From contig CAJUOK010000004.1 in assembly GCA_910588015.1 (NCBI GenBank), positions 59,821 through 123,820 of the forward strand: 64,000 nucleotides of DNA, read 5' to 3'. This document shows positions 43,644 to 52,872 of the stretch, piece by piece. The notes beneath the pieces are model-generated. The model was not told the DNA's origin and searched no databases. It was given only the letters and a program-made list of their open reading frames with translations. The translations under genes were made by a program, and so were the position numbers. How positions within the stretch are numbered: the stretch's first letter is position 1; the number at the start of each line of letters is the position of its first letter. This stretch comes from an uncultured Christensenellaceae bacterium (GTDB lineage: Bacteria > Bacillota > Clostridia > Christensenellales > UBA3700).

Positions 43644-46600
43644 ACGGCGCCTCCTTTTTGTCTTTTCTTAATAGTAATCAATACGAGAGCAAGTACCGCG
43701 CCGAGCAGCAATACGGAAATTACTATACCGCTGACTACCAAGCCTACGTTAAATCCGCCTTCTATGCTAAATGCATAAGGTATAGATTGAATACCCTCGT
43801 AATTTTCGGTTGCTTCGACGATAGCTACCACCCAATAGCTGCCTTCCGGAGCTTTTGAAATGTCGCCTGTAAATTCTTGCGTACAAGCTTCGTCCGTATA
43901 GTATTTGATTATTACCTGTCCTCCGAACTTGTCATAAGGCTTGTTTTCGCCGCTCCACGGGAACTCGTCTACAACCTCGCCGATATTAGGCAAATTGACA
44001 AATTCGTTACGTCCCTTGGCAATGCTGAATTGTATTTCTTTTACTGCGTCTGCGGCAATCGCGTAATTGCTGTTAGAAAGTCCTGTCACAGTAGCTTTGT
44101 AAGAATCATTGGCATTGACTTGCGCGCCTTCAACAATAGCCTCGACAGTGTCGCCGTTGAGCACGCCTTCAAGTTTTGCAACAGGCGCTTGCGCTTCGCC
44201 GTTGTAAGTCAACATAGTGTTTGCCCAGTGTATTTTGACTTCTTTGGGCGCTATGGTGAATTCTACGGTCGCTCCGCTTCCAATCTTATAGTTCTTGTTG
44301 GACAAAGACGTAGCCGTAGCAACGTAATTTCCTTTATTAGTCTGTTCTCCGCTTACGTTTACTTCAACTTTATCGCCTGCAACCGCAATGCCGTCTTTAA
44401 CTACCGTCGCTGTCGGAATATGAGCGCTTCCGTCATAAACGAAGGAAGTGTCGGACCAAACGACGTCTATCGACTTGGGAGCAATTACAAACTCGTATTC
44501 AACGTTGCTTACCGTGTAATTTGTGCTATTGAGTTCTACGGTTGCCGTATATGTACCTGCGTCGATACCGCCGCCCAATACGGAGCTTATTCCGCAAGAG
44601 AAACCTTCCACAACGCTGTCGGGGTCAACCGAAGCTATCGGAGTCTTAAGCGTGCCGTCGTAAACGTATTCGTCGACAGTCCAAATAATATTGATAGGTC
44701 TCGGCTTGATTTCCCATACGAATTCTCTGATTTCCGGCATAGCGTAATTTGCGTTTGAACCAATACCCAAAAGTCTTACGGTATAAGTGCCGGCTTCGTC
44801 TTTTGGCTCCATATTGAAGTATCTCGGCTCGATAGTGTCGCCGCTGATAACTCCGTTGATGATAGCCTTGACTTTGTGAGAAGCTCCGTCAAAGACGTAA
44901 TCGAAATTATCGTCGTCATTTTCTGACTTCCACTCAATCTCGAGAGTTCTCGGTTTGATTTGATATTTGTTGCCGTTGTTCAACAATCTGACGTCAAAGT
45001 TGTTTTGTGCCCCGTCAACATAATTGAATTCTATATCGTATCTGCCTGCGTTCACTGCGGCGCTATTGACAAACAAAGTTACTATGTCTTTTACGTCTAT
45101 TTGAATATCGTCCGAACCTTCTCCTAGCGAAATATCCGTATTTGCAAAAATCTGTTCGGAAGTAAGCAACCCGTCTCCGTATATACTGTAAGCTCCGTCG
45201 GAGATACTTATATTGACGATACCCTTTTGCACAGTTATCGACAGCGTATTGTTATACTCTGTGTAATTATCCATTATAATTCTATACGATATACTGTGAT
45301 TTTCGGTTGCGCCGACGAACGTCGGTTTAACCTCGTTATACGTACCGTCCTCCTGCTTATAAAGCACTTTTGCGTTTTGCCAAGCTTTTTCCCAATCGTC
45401 GCCTGCGACAAATGCGCCTGCATTAACAGGAAGTATGTCTTTGAAATCTAAAGTAATCTCTTTGCCGAGGAACTTTGCTTCGTCGTATTTAGAAGCCGAA
45501 AGATTGAACTCTGCCTTTTCTACTATCAACTTTCCGCAATCGTCATTGCCGTTCTCGCCCGTGAACGTCACGTCATAGTTGCGGTTGTTACACTCGCCGC
45601 TGATATTATAATTACCTGCCGGAAGGAACTTATCCGCGCCTACGCCCTTATTATCCAACGAAAGCAATATAGGATTGCCCGGCAGAGATTCTATCCGGGT
45701 CTCCGTTCCGTTGGTAACGTCATAGATTGAGAATACGCCTTGAGCTATAGTGTAATTGCCTTTGATATTATTGTCTCCGTAAACGCCTGCAATCTGATTG
45801 CCGATTTCTATTCTCAAAGGTCTCTTTACAATCGAATATACGTAAGTATCCTTGCTCAATTCATAGTTACTTGCATACGGATTGCTTTCCCAGTAAGAAT
45901 GAACTACGTATGCCGTATAACTTTCGCCGTCGGCATTTACTCCGTATCCGAAATCAGCGCCGTTGCCCTCGATATTAAGGGTAATTACGTCCTTGACGCC
46001 GCCTGCGTTAGGCAAAGTCTCAAAAGTGGCAACAAGTTTTGGTCTCTCGCCCGTATAGTAATACTTGTTGAGTTGGTCGTTCCAGTTCTTTTTATCGGAT
46101 TCTTCAACGCTCCAAACCACGTCGACAGACCTTTTTACAATTTTATATGCGTCTGCGTTACACTTCGCAAGAGCGCCGGGCGCTTGATAATATTCTACGG
46201 TATAATTGCCGCGCAAAGCGCCGGGTTTCATCTTGTGATAAACTCTGTAAGTGCCTACTGCATTTTGATAAGAGCCTGCGACAAGTTCGTCTCCGCCGTC
46301 GCCTTGAGAACTGTCAACCACATAAAATTCAAAATCTCTAAGAGCGTCCTTGGTGATGTCTACTTCGTCGCGACCTTCGCCGATGCCGCTGTAAGACGTA
46401 ATTGTGATATTACAATACTTGATGAGCCAATCGGATAGCGTAGTCAACTCCGGGTCGTCTTTAATAAGGTCGGCAAGAGTATCGCCGTAGGTCTTTTCCG
46501 CTTGATTCATATTAATAATTACGTTGGCAGGCGTAACGTTGAGTCCCACGTTGACAACATAATCGATATGATTGGGAGCAGAAACTTGCACGCTTATCGT

Positions 46601-49600
46601 ATATCTTCCTGCGTCTCTGACTGTAAACTCTCCTTCGGGTATATAATCGCTCTCGGGAGCTTTCCAATCTTCTCTATCAATAATTTTATAGCTGATAACG
46701 GTATTTGCCTTGTTGTAATCAACGTCGCCTCTTACGATAATCCAATTGGAATCTGACGTGACAAGCTGGTCTTTAGCGTTGAATGACATAGTAGTCAAAT
46801 GGTTCTCACTGAATCCCGCGCTTGCAGGATTGATAGTCAACTTGCCTTCTCCGCCCGCAACCACTATTATCTCGTAGTTATTCGACGTGACAGTATCAAG
46901 CTGTCTAGCTTTTATCGTATAATTATTAGTTCCGTTTACCGGCAAATATGTGAATTTGCTATCGATAGGACTGTCTGCTTCAAAGTAAATCTCAAATACG
47001 TCCACGCGTTTATCTTGACCTACAAACGGCGTCTTGGAAACAACGGTATAATTCGGATTTTCCGAATATACGTTGAGAGCATTGTTTATATTATCCAAAC
47101 GCGTATTTTCTGCGCCGTAAACGAAATCTCTGTTATTAAGCGAGATTTCAATAGTCTTTTTTCTAATTTCGAATTGAGTGGTGAGATTGCTGTCTCCAAG
47201 GTCGATTCTGTAATTGGGATTGGATACAGACACTACTGTTGCGGTATATATGCCCGCGGTGAAAGCGTGACCGCCTTCGTCAAAGGACGCAGTGTCGCTT
47301 GCAATGCCATATTCAATGCTAACTCTCACAACCTCTTCGTCGCCTTCGCGCACGTTGGTAATGGTATAGCCTTTATGACTGTTGCCGTGGTCGCCGTAGA
47401 TTTCGTCCATATTTTCCCACACAACGGAAATAGTTCTCGGATTGACGTGATATGCATTGATATTAGACGTATCGCTTTCGTCTTTACGAGCGACAAAACG
47501 GAAGTTTTCGTATGCGCCGTCGCCTGTAGGCGCGTCGCCTTTGAGTCGCATAAATATCGAATAATCGCCTACCGAATCATTATTTGTCAGCTCTTCGGTG
47601 AGGTCTCCTGCGCCCACGAAAAACTCTACGTAACTGTTAAGCAATTCGATAGCGCCTTCTTTATTGGTATTCCACATCTGGTCCGGTCCGTCCATAAAGC
47701 CGGATATTTGTTGAATTCCGTCTTTTAGACTTTCGAACAACTGTTGAGGAGTATGAACCGCATCGCCGTACTCCGCGTCGGTAACGCCGCTACCGATAGT
47801 AACGGATACCCATTTGGAAAGTATGTTAAGTTCTACCCTTTGAGTAAATTTATTAAAATTGCCGTCGGGGTGAGTTACTTTCAACAATACGTAATATCTC
47901 TTGCAATCTATCTCGTCAGTTACAGGACTCGTACTATTCACCCAAGTCGCATTGTTTTCATTGACAGACGTGTCGCTTTGCAAGAACTTTTGGCTCATCA
48001 AAATTTCAAACTCGCCTACTTTGACGCTGTCGATACCCGTATCTATTCTGTCTATCAACATTTGCTTTGTAAGCACGGTATCTTCGCCTAGGTCAAATGC
48101 CACGTTGAACTGTCTGCCCGTAAATCTTATATCTGCAGGCAAAATTTTGAACGTGCCCGTCTTGCCGACTTCATCTTTGACAATTTCCACGTTATAGCAC
48201 GCGCGAACGCTTCCGTCGCCTTGTCCGGTATTGGCAACTATGCCTATCGGATAAGAACCGACATTGACAAGTCCGTTCTGCGCAGGCGTTGCGCTCAATA
48301 TAAATTTATAGTTACGGTAATGGTCTGCATAGAATCTTGCTTCACTGCCTTGAGCATAGCTCCATATCGCTCCCGAATCCACAGGGTCGATAAGAGCGCC
48401 CAAAGGAACTTCGCTCAATTTGCCGTAAACAGCCTGTTGGTCTTTTATTGCAATCTTAACTGTAAGTTTATCGATAAAGAAAGTATGTCTGTCATTCTGC
48501 AATACATAATTCCTTTGATTTCTGTCTGTAGTAAGCTTGGTGACGACTTCATACCCGACTTCGTTTACTTTAGAACCGTCCAACTCGATGCTTTCAAGAT
48601 GAATCTCGTCGCCTTCGACCACGTTAACTTCGCCGTTATAAGAATTCGGAGCCTTGGGGAATACGGTCGGTATTGTATTGCTGAATATGTAATGGTCCTT
48701 ACCGTCGCCTACCCATCTGTCGCCGCTTTGTTCCCAATTGACGTACAAAGGCTTTGGCGAAATAGTGTACGCGTTGACGTTGTCGCCCGTACGATTCGGG
48801 TCCGAACTAGCGGAAGCGTCAGAACTGTGATAAATCATATTGAAGTTTTCGATACTCTCCGTCACGTTCTTTGCCAACTTATGCGAAACCGTATATTTGC
48901 CCGCGTCGGCATTTCTCGAATATACGGGAGAAGAACTTGTCGGGTCGACAAGATAGAATTCAAAAACTATCGACGGGTCTATAGCCCTGTCGGCAACGGA
49001 ATCAACCTTTCTGCCCTCTATCGTAAAGTCCATATGCAAGAACTCTATAAGCTGTTGGGAAGTTGGTATTTCCGAACCGTAGTAAACGGTTTCTTCCTGA
49101 CCGCCGACAAAAATTTCGATATAAACCGCTCTCAATTCCTGTTGAAGCGTAAATGTAAAGGAATTATGATTTTCCGCAGATACTCTGCAATGAACGGTAA
49201 CCGTTGCAACGTTTTTTATTTCTATTGGATTGGTAGCCCAGGGCTCTTGTCCCGTAGAGCTATACTCTACTTTGATTTCAGAAGCCATATTTTCAAATTC
49301 GTAACCGTATGCCGTAACTGTCTGCGAATTTTTGGGGAATACTATCTGCTGATAATCTCCGTTATAAACTTTGGGAGGCAATTGCTTCATCGAAACGCTC
49401 AAGTCTCTTTTTGTGACCGTGAACTTGCCGTCGCTGCTGCTTTCGTCTAGTTCGTAATTGTTGTTGACAAGCGAAAGCTTAAGAGTGTGTTCTCCCGCTT
49501 TAAAATATTTGCCGTCTTTGGTTCTTTCGGCTACTATTTCAACGCCGAATACTTCTTTATAAACAGAATGAACAATTGCATTGGAATTGCCCGTAGCGGA

Positions 49601-52072
49601 AGCTATTTCGCCGTCTAGCGTCGCGATATAAGCCTCGTTGTTGTTATTGTTGGTCAAAATAACGTCCTTGTATTGAGCTTCGACGTTATCTGCCGTAGTA
49701 GATTCGGCATATTGCCTTGTTCTGTCTTGAATATCTATCGTAATCTTACGGCGATAAATATAGAAGTCGTGCAAGTCTTGATTTTCTACAATTGTAAAGT
49801 TGGGGTTGAGAACCGCAACGCGAGCCGTATATTTTCCCACGTTGACGGCATTTCCGCCCACAAGCTCCACTTTTCCAGTTCCGTCGAGATTGGTTCCCGA
49901 ATCCAAAACAACGCCTACGTCTGACAGTCCGACTACCTGTCCGAACAAATCCTGTCCTGCAGTTATTTCGGCAGAAGGTCTGTGTCCTCTTGCATTGTCA
50001 TACCATCTGTTGACATTATCCGTCCAAGTTATATTGAGCGGACGTTGTTTGATTGTATAGCTGTTGATATTGCTTGCGGCGCTCTCTCCGTCAAGCGTTA
50101 TGAATGTTATTTTATTTATTTTATCAGTCCAAGCGGTAGATTTGACGGCATTTACGGTATAATTACCTGCATTGGGATAATCAACGGCAGGGTCAAACAC
50201 GCTGCCTTCGTGTCCCAAAATTTGAAATGTCAAAGCTTGCTCGAGATAATTTTTGACATCCTCGAAGCCCTCCGCGTCGAGTATCAACGGAGTATTCTCG
50301 TCGAGCATATTTGCAAATATTTCGTCTGACGTCAACAGCTTATCGTGATAATACTGTTGGAACTTTTTAAGTTTGATACTTATATCCGCAGGATTGATTT
50401 TAATGCTGAAAGAGACATATGCATCTTCGTGATTAGATGCGGAAATTCTTGCATAAACTGTCACCGCGTCGGGAGTTACGTCGGCAAAAGATACCGTGTC
50501 TCCAACGCCGTTCCAATCTTGATAATTGTTTCCTTTGTCAATAAGACTGAGCTGAATATTGGGGGTATTGACAGATTCGTTGACAATTCTTATCAAAGAG
50601 CCTTCGGGCAGTCCGGTGACCGTATTGGGGGTATTGCCTTTATATTGCAGTTCAGCCGAAGTCGGAAGCGCGGAGATTTGAGCTTTCTTTATCAAAAAAT
50701 ACGCTGTCTTTTGGTCAGACGTGTTATCCTCTTTCCAAGCAAACGTAACGTTGATATCCATATTGCTTACTCTGATAGTCGTCACGTTTTCCGTAGGCTT
50801 GAAAGACACGGTATAAAAACCTGCGTTGGTCATTTGGTTCATCTTGTCATTATCGACAGGTATGGAGCTTCCGTCGAATCCCGTGGAGCTGTACAACATA
50901 CCGCTAGCCAAGAAACAGGATTTCATCAGAGTCGAAGTTCCGGGAATATTGGAATTATACATATTCCAAATCGAATCCAAACCGTAAGCGAAACCGCTGT
51001 AGTTAGCCTCTATAGGACTGTACATACTTCCGAAATTGTTGGCGGAAACAGACGCTTTGAACACATATGCGTTTACTTCGTTGAGTTTGGTATCCAATTC
51101 GGCTTGAGTTACTTCTCTTTTGTTAAGGTAGTTGCTAACAATACCGTTTCTGTAATTTATATAATTTGTCGCTTCCGCTTGCGAAAGCAAACCTGCGTTG
51201 TTTAGCGCCTGATATTTGTTATCCAAAGTCTTCAGCGCATTGAAAAGCGCAGACTTATCGTAAATCTCTATTCTTATGCTCATACCGTTGGTATAGCTGG
51301 TTGTGACGCCGTTAAACGTAGCGCTTCCGCTTTCGTTAGCAAACGAACTTATAAAAGAATTTCTGGTGTCTGACCAAGACCAGCCAATGGTACTCCATTG
51401 CTGATATGTCAATAGATATGCATTTGTAGAATTGTAGGTAAAAGAACGTTTACCTTTGGGGGTTCCCGTCGCTTGAATATAAGTAGTAAAGTGTTTTGAT
51501 TTATCGTTTGGTTTAACAACAAGCATTCTGTTGTTTTTTAAATCGCCATAACTTTTGGGCTCGTCGACAACAACGCTACCGTTTTCAACGCCGTGATAAT
51601 CGTCGATATTATATCCTTCGAAGGCGTTCATCATATTATAATAGCTGCTGCTCGTATTCAAATTGGTAGCGTCGGAATAATGCCCTATCGCATTGAGCAT
51701 AAAGGCTACGCGAACGTTGTTTGCGCTACCGCCGAGATAATACATATCCAAAAAGAAATAGTATCCCAAGTCTTTAAGGTTCTCGGTGACGTCCATATAT
51801 ATCTTGTTAGGATACAGAATACTAACGCCGGCATTCTCCACGCCGTTGATTTTAGCTAAATTGGTATTGCTACTGTCATATGTAACAGTGCTGTCCATTC
51901 CGTATCCGCCGTTTTCATAATTAGTATGCGGGTCGGCGGTTTTGACAATGTTGATACCGTCGTTTTCTCCTCTATTAGGCGCAAAGACGATACCCGCCGT
52001 AATAATAATTGCCAAGCACATTATCGCAACGGTAACAAGCGCGATAATCTTGCTTTTTTTGGTCAAACTCAT
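43640..52072 (-). CDS. Giant MBG/YDG-repeat surface protein
   Basis: 2810 aa. Signal peptide or anchor (KIIALVTVAIMCLAIIITAGIVF), a unique N-terminal region to about residue 430, about 17 beta-rich modules of the MBG/YDG type marked by Y(G/D/N)-x-(G/D) near their starts (for example VYGDN, TYGDT, IYGDH, VYDGT, VYDGS, TYNGE) and closing xNYxI strands, then a C-terminal helix (VGLVVSGIVISVLLLGAVLALVLITI) with KKRQK inside. Such proteins are large adhesin-like stalks. No LPXTG motif; anchoring is by the helix. The ATG at 52072 is 8 nt from GGGGG; other in-frame starts are too close to it. Coupled to the 725-aa gene. Confidence 0.85.
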   Translation of the reverse strand: MSLTKKSKIIALVTVAIMCLAIIITAGIVFAPNRGENDGINIVKTADPHTNYENGGYGMDSTVTYDSSNTNLAKINGVENAGVSILYPNKIYMDVTENLKDLGYYFFLDMYYLGGSANNVRVAFMLNAIGHYSDATNLNTSSSYYNMMNAFEGYNIDDYHGVENGSVVVDEPKSYGDLKNNRMLVVKPNDKSKHFTTYIQATGTPKGKRSFTYNSTNAYLLTYQQWSTIGWSWSDTRNSFISSFANESGSATFNGVTTSYTNGMSIRIEIYDKSALFNALKTLDNKYQALNNAGLLSQAEATNYINYRNGIVSNYLNKREVTQAELDTKLNEVNAYVFKASVSANNFGSMYSPIEANYSGFAYGLDSIWNMYNSNIPGTSTLMKSCFLASGMLYSSTGFDGSSIPVDNDKMNQMTNAGFYTVSFKPTENVTTIRVSNMDINVTFAWKEDNTSDQKTAYFLIKKAQISALPTSAELQYKGNTPNTVTGLPEGSLIRIVNESVNTPNIQLSLIDKGNNYQDWNGVGDTVSFADVTPDAVTVYARISASNHEDAYVSFSIKINPADISIKLKKFQQYYHDKLLTSDEIFANMLDENTPLILDAEGFEDVKNYLEQALTFQILGHEGSVFDPAVDYPNAGNYTVNAVKSTAWTDKINKITFITLDGESAASNINSYTIKQRPLNITWTDNVNRWYDNARGHRPSAEITAGQDLFGQVVGLSDVGVVLDSGTNLDGTGKVELVGGNAVNVGKYTARVAVLNPNFTIVENQDLHDFYIYRRKITIDIQDRTRQYAESTTADNVEAQYKDVILTNNNNNEAYIATLDGEIASATGNSNAIVHSVYKEVFGVEIVAERTKDGKYFKAGEHTLKLSLVNNNYELDESSSDGKFTVTKRDLSVSMKQLPPKVYNGDYQQIVFPKNSQTVTAYGYEFENMASEIKVEYSSTGQEPWATNPIEIKNVATVTVHCRVSAENHNSFTFTLQQELRAVYIEIFVGGQEETVYYGSEIPTSQQLIEFLHMDFTIEGRKVDSVADRAIDPSIVFEFYLVDPTSSSPVYSRNADAGKYTVSHKLAKNVTESIENFNMIYHSSDASASSDPNRTGDNVNAYTISPKPLYVNWEQSGDRWVGDGKDHYIFSNTIPTVFPKAPNSYNGEVNVVEGDEIHLESIELDGSKVNEVGYEVVTKLTTDRNQRNYVLQNDRHTFFIDKLTVKIAIKDQQAVYGKLSEVPLGALIDPVDSGAIWSYAQGSEARFYADHYRNYKFILSATPAQNGLVNVGSYPIGIVANTGQGDGSVRACYNVEIVKDEVGKTGTFKILPADIRFTGRQFNVAFDLGEDTVLTKQMLIDRIDTGIDSVKVGEFEILMSQKFLQSDTSVNENNATWVNSTSPVTDEIDCKRYYVLLKVTHPDGNFNKFTQRVELNILSKWVSVTIGSGVTDAEYGDAVHTPQQLFESLKDGIQQISGFMDGPDQMWNTNKEGAIELLNSYVEFFVGAGDLTEELTNNDSVGDYSIFMRLKGDAPTGDGAYENFRFVARKDESDTSNINAYHVNPRTISVVWENMDEIYGDHGNSHKGYTITNVREGDEEVVRVSIEYGIASDTASFDEGGHAFTAGIYTATVVSVSNPNYRIDLGDSNLTTQFEIRKKTIEISLNNRDFVYGAENTRLDNINNALNVYSENPNYTVVSKTPFVGQDKRVDVFEIYFEADSPIDSKFTYLPVNGTNNYTIKARQLDTVTSNNYEIIVVAGGEGKLTINPASAGFSENHLTTMSFNAKDQLVTSDSNWIIVRGDVDYNKANTVISYKIIDREDWKAPESDYIPEGEFTVRDAGRYTISVQVSAPNHIDYVVNVGLNVTPANVIINMNQAEKTYGDTLADLIKDDPELTTLSDWLIKYCNITITSYSGIGEGRDEVDITKDALRDFEFYVVDSSQGDGGDELVAGSYQNAVGTYRVYHKMKPGALRGNYTVEYYQAPGALAKCNADAYKIVKRSVDVVWSVEESDKKNWNDQLNKYYYTGERPKLVATFETLPNAGGVKDVITLNIEGNGADFGYGVNADGESYTAYVVHSYWESNPYASNYELSKDTYVYSIVKRPLRIEIGNQIAGVYGDNNIKGNYTIAQGVFSIYDVTNGTETRIESLPGNPILLSLDNKGVGADKFLPAGNYNISGECNNRNYDVTFTGENGNDDCGKLIVEKAEFNLSASKYDEAKFLGKEITLDFKDILPVNAGAFVAGDDWEKAWQNAKVLYKQEDGTYNEVKPTFVGATENHSISYRIIMDNYTEYNNTLSITVQKGIVNISISDGAYSIYGDGLLTSEQIFANTDISLGEGSDDIQIDVKDIVTLFVNSAAVNAGRYDIEFNYVDGAQNNFDVRLLNNGNKYQIKPRTLEIEWKSENDDDNFDYVFDGASHKVKAIINGVISGDTIEPRYFNMEPKDEAGTYTVRLLGIGSNANYAMPEIREFVWEIKPRPINIIWTVDEYVYDGTLKTPIASVDPDSVVEGFSCGISSVLGGGIDAGTYTATVELNSTNYTVSNVEYEFVIAPKSIDVVWSDTSFVYDGSAHIPTATVVKDGIAVAGDKVEVNVSGEQTNKGNYVATATSLSNKNYKIGSGATVEFTIAPKEVKIHWANTMLTYNGEAQAPVAKLEGVLNGDTVEAIVEGAQVNANDSYKATVTGLSNSNYAIAADAVKEIQFSIAKGRNEFVNLPNIGEVVDEFPWSGENKPYDKFGGQVIIKYYTDEACTQEFTGDISKAPEGSYWVVAIVEATENYEGIQSIPYAFSIEGGFNVGLVVSGIVISVLLLGAVLALVLITIKKRQKGGAV

Positions 52073-52108
52073 AAGCATTTCCCCCAAAGAAAATAATATG
52101 TCAAGCCT

Positions 52109-52138
52109 ATTTTAACACCAAAATATATATATTGTCAA
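52109..52138 (-). promoter_or_regulatory. Promoter of the giant surface protein gene
   Basis: -35 TTGACA (52138-52133), 18-bp spacer, -10 TAAAAT (52114-52109); leader of about 30 nt with GGGGG. Confidence 0.7.
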
Positions 52139-52281
52139 TATAATATAGCAAATTTTAATATTTGTAAATTTTGTTTGCGGCAAAAAAATTATAATCTTTT
52201 CGAATCATTTTATTAAAAAAACATTAAATGCAGCTCAAAATATTATAAACATTGACATATATTTAACAATGTTCACATTCT

Positions 52282-52449
52282 ATCTTCACGTTATATTATC
52301 CAAAAGCCCGCCTTTCGGCTTACCTTTTGGAGATTAACAATCTTCACGTTACATTATCCAAAAGCCCGCCTTTCGGCTCTACTTTTGGATATTTAACTAT
52401 CCTCACGTTACATTATCCAAAAGCCCGCCTTTCGGCGAGCTTTCGGAAA
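52282..52449. repeat. Three tandem 58-59-bp hairpin units
   Basis: Units start at 52282, 52340 and 52399. Each has ATCYTCACGTTAYATTA, then arms TCCAAAAG and CTTTTGGA around a GCC-GAAA-GGC inner hairpin (minus strand). Arms: 52299-52306/52324-52331, 52357-52364/52382-52389, 52416-52423/52440-52447. The third has CTTTCGGA, which keeps pairing as a G-U wobble in a minus-strand RNA. No T-tract follows, so they are not ordinary terminators. Confidence 0.75.
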
Positions 52450-52872
52450 GTTTATAAAAGGTCGTACATTATGAAATAGTCGGTATTGATAACGATTACA
52501 GTGTAACACCAAAAAGACAAAATTGCAATACCCTTTTTTAATTTTACATAATATTTGCGTATAAATCGGATAATAGACTAAACTGAAGGTCACACGTTAA
52601 AATTACAAACTTATACAACTTATTTGTCATTTCGAGCCATATATTATGTCATTTCGAGCATAGTCGAGAAATCTCATCCATTTAACTATTTATTTATTAA
52701 AACTTTTATCTGAGCAGCGTTCAGTTTGAGGGTTTGTTAATATTCTTTCGGTATATAGAACCGCCAACGCAAAGAAAGCACCTCTTGCGGCTTGATATTG
52801 AGTAAAATTCTCAACTGCGGCAAAATTAACAGAGAAAGTATATAAATGTTATAAAATTACCCTTATTTTTTA

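Larger units (their letters stand above)
52073..52872. other. 800-bp gap between the giant gene and the ABC exporter operon
   Basis: Contents from left: the giant gene's promoter (52109-52138), AT-rich DNA, three tandem hairpin units (52282-52449), AT-rich DNA, two left halves of the MITE-like repeat (about 52626-52676), and a 53-codon open stretch without ATG on the minus strand (52690-52848; reads FAAVENFTQYQAARGAFF in part), perhaps a gene remnant. Confidence 0.6.

Noticed and set aside
46799..49450. Several long plus-strand frames opposite the giant gene
   Set aside because: Shadows caused by the low stop frequency opposite this coding sequence; the minus-strand frame is continuous for 8.4 kb with a signal peptide and repeats.
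52282..52449. CRISPR array
   Set aside because: The units are near identical over their full length, with no distinct spacers, and no cas genes are near.
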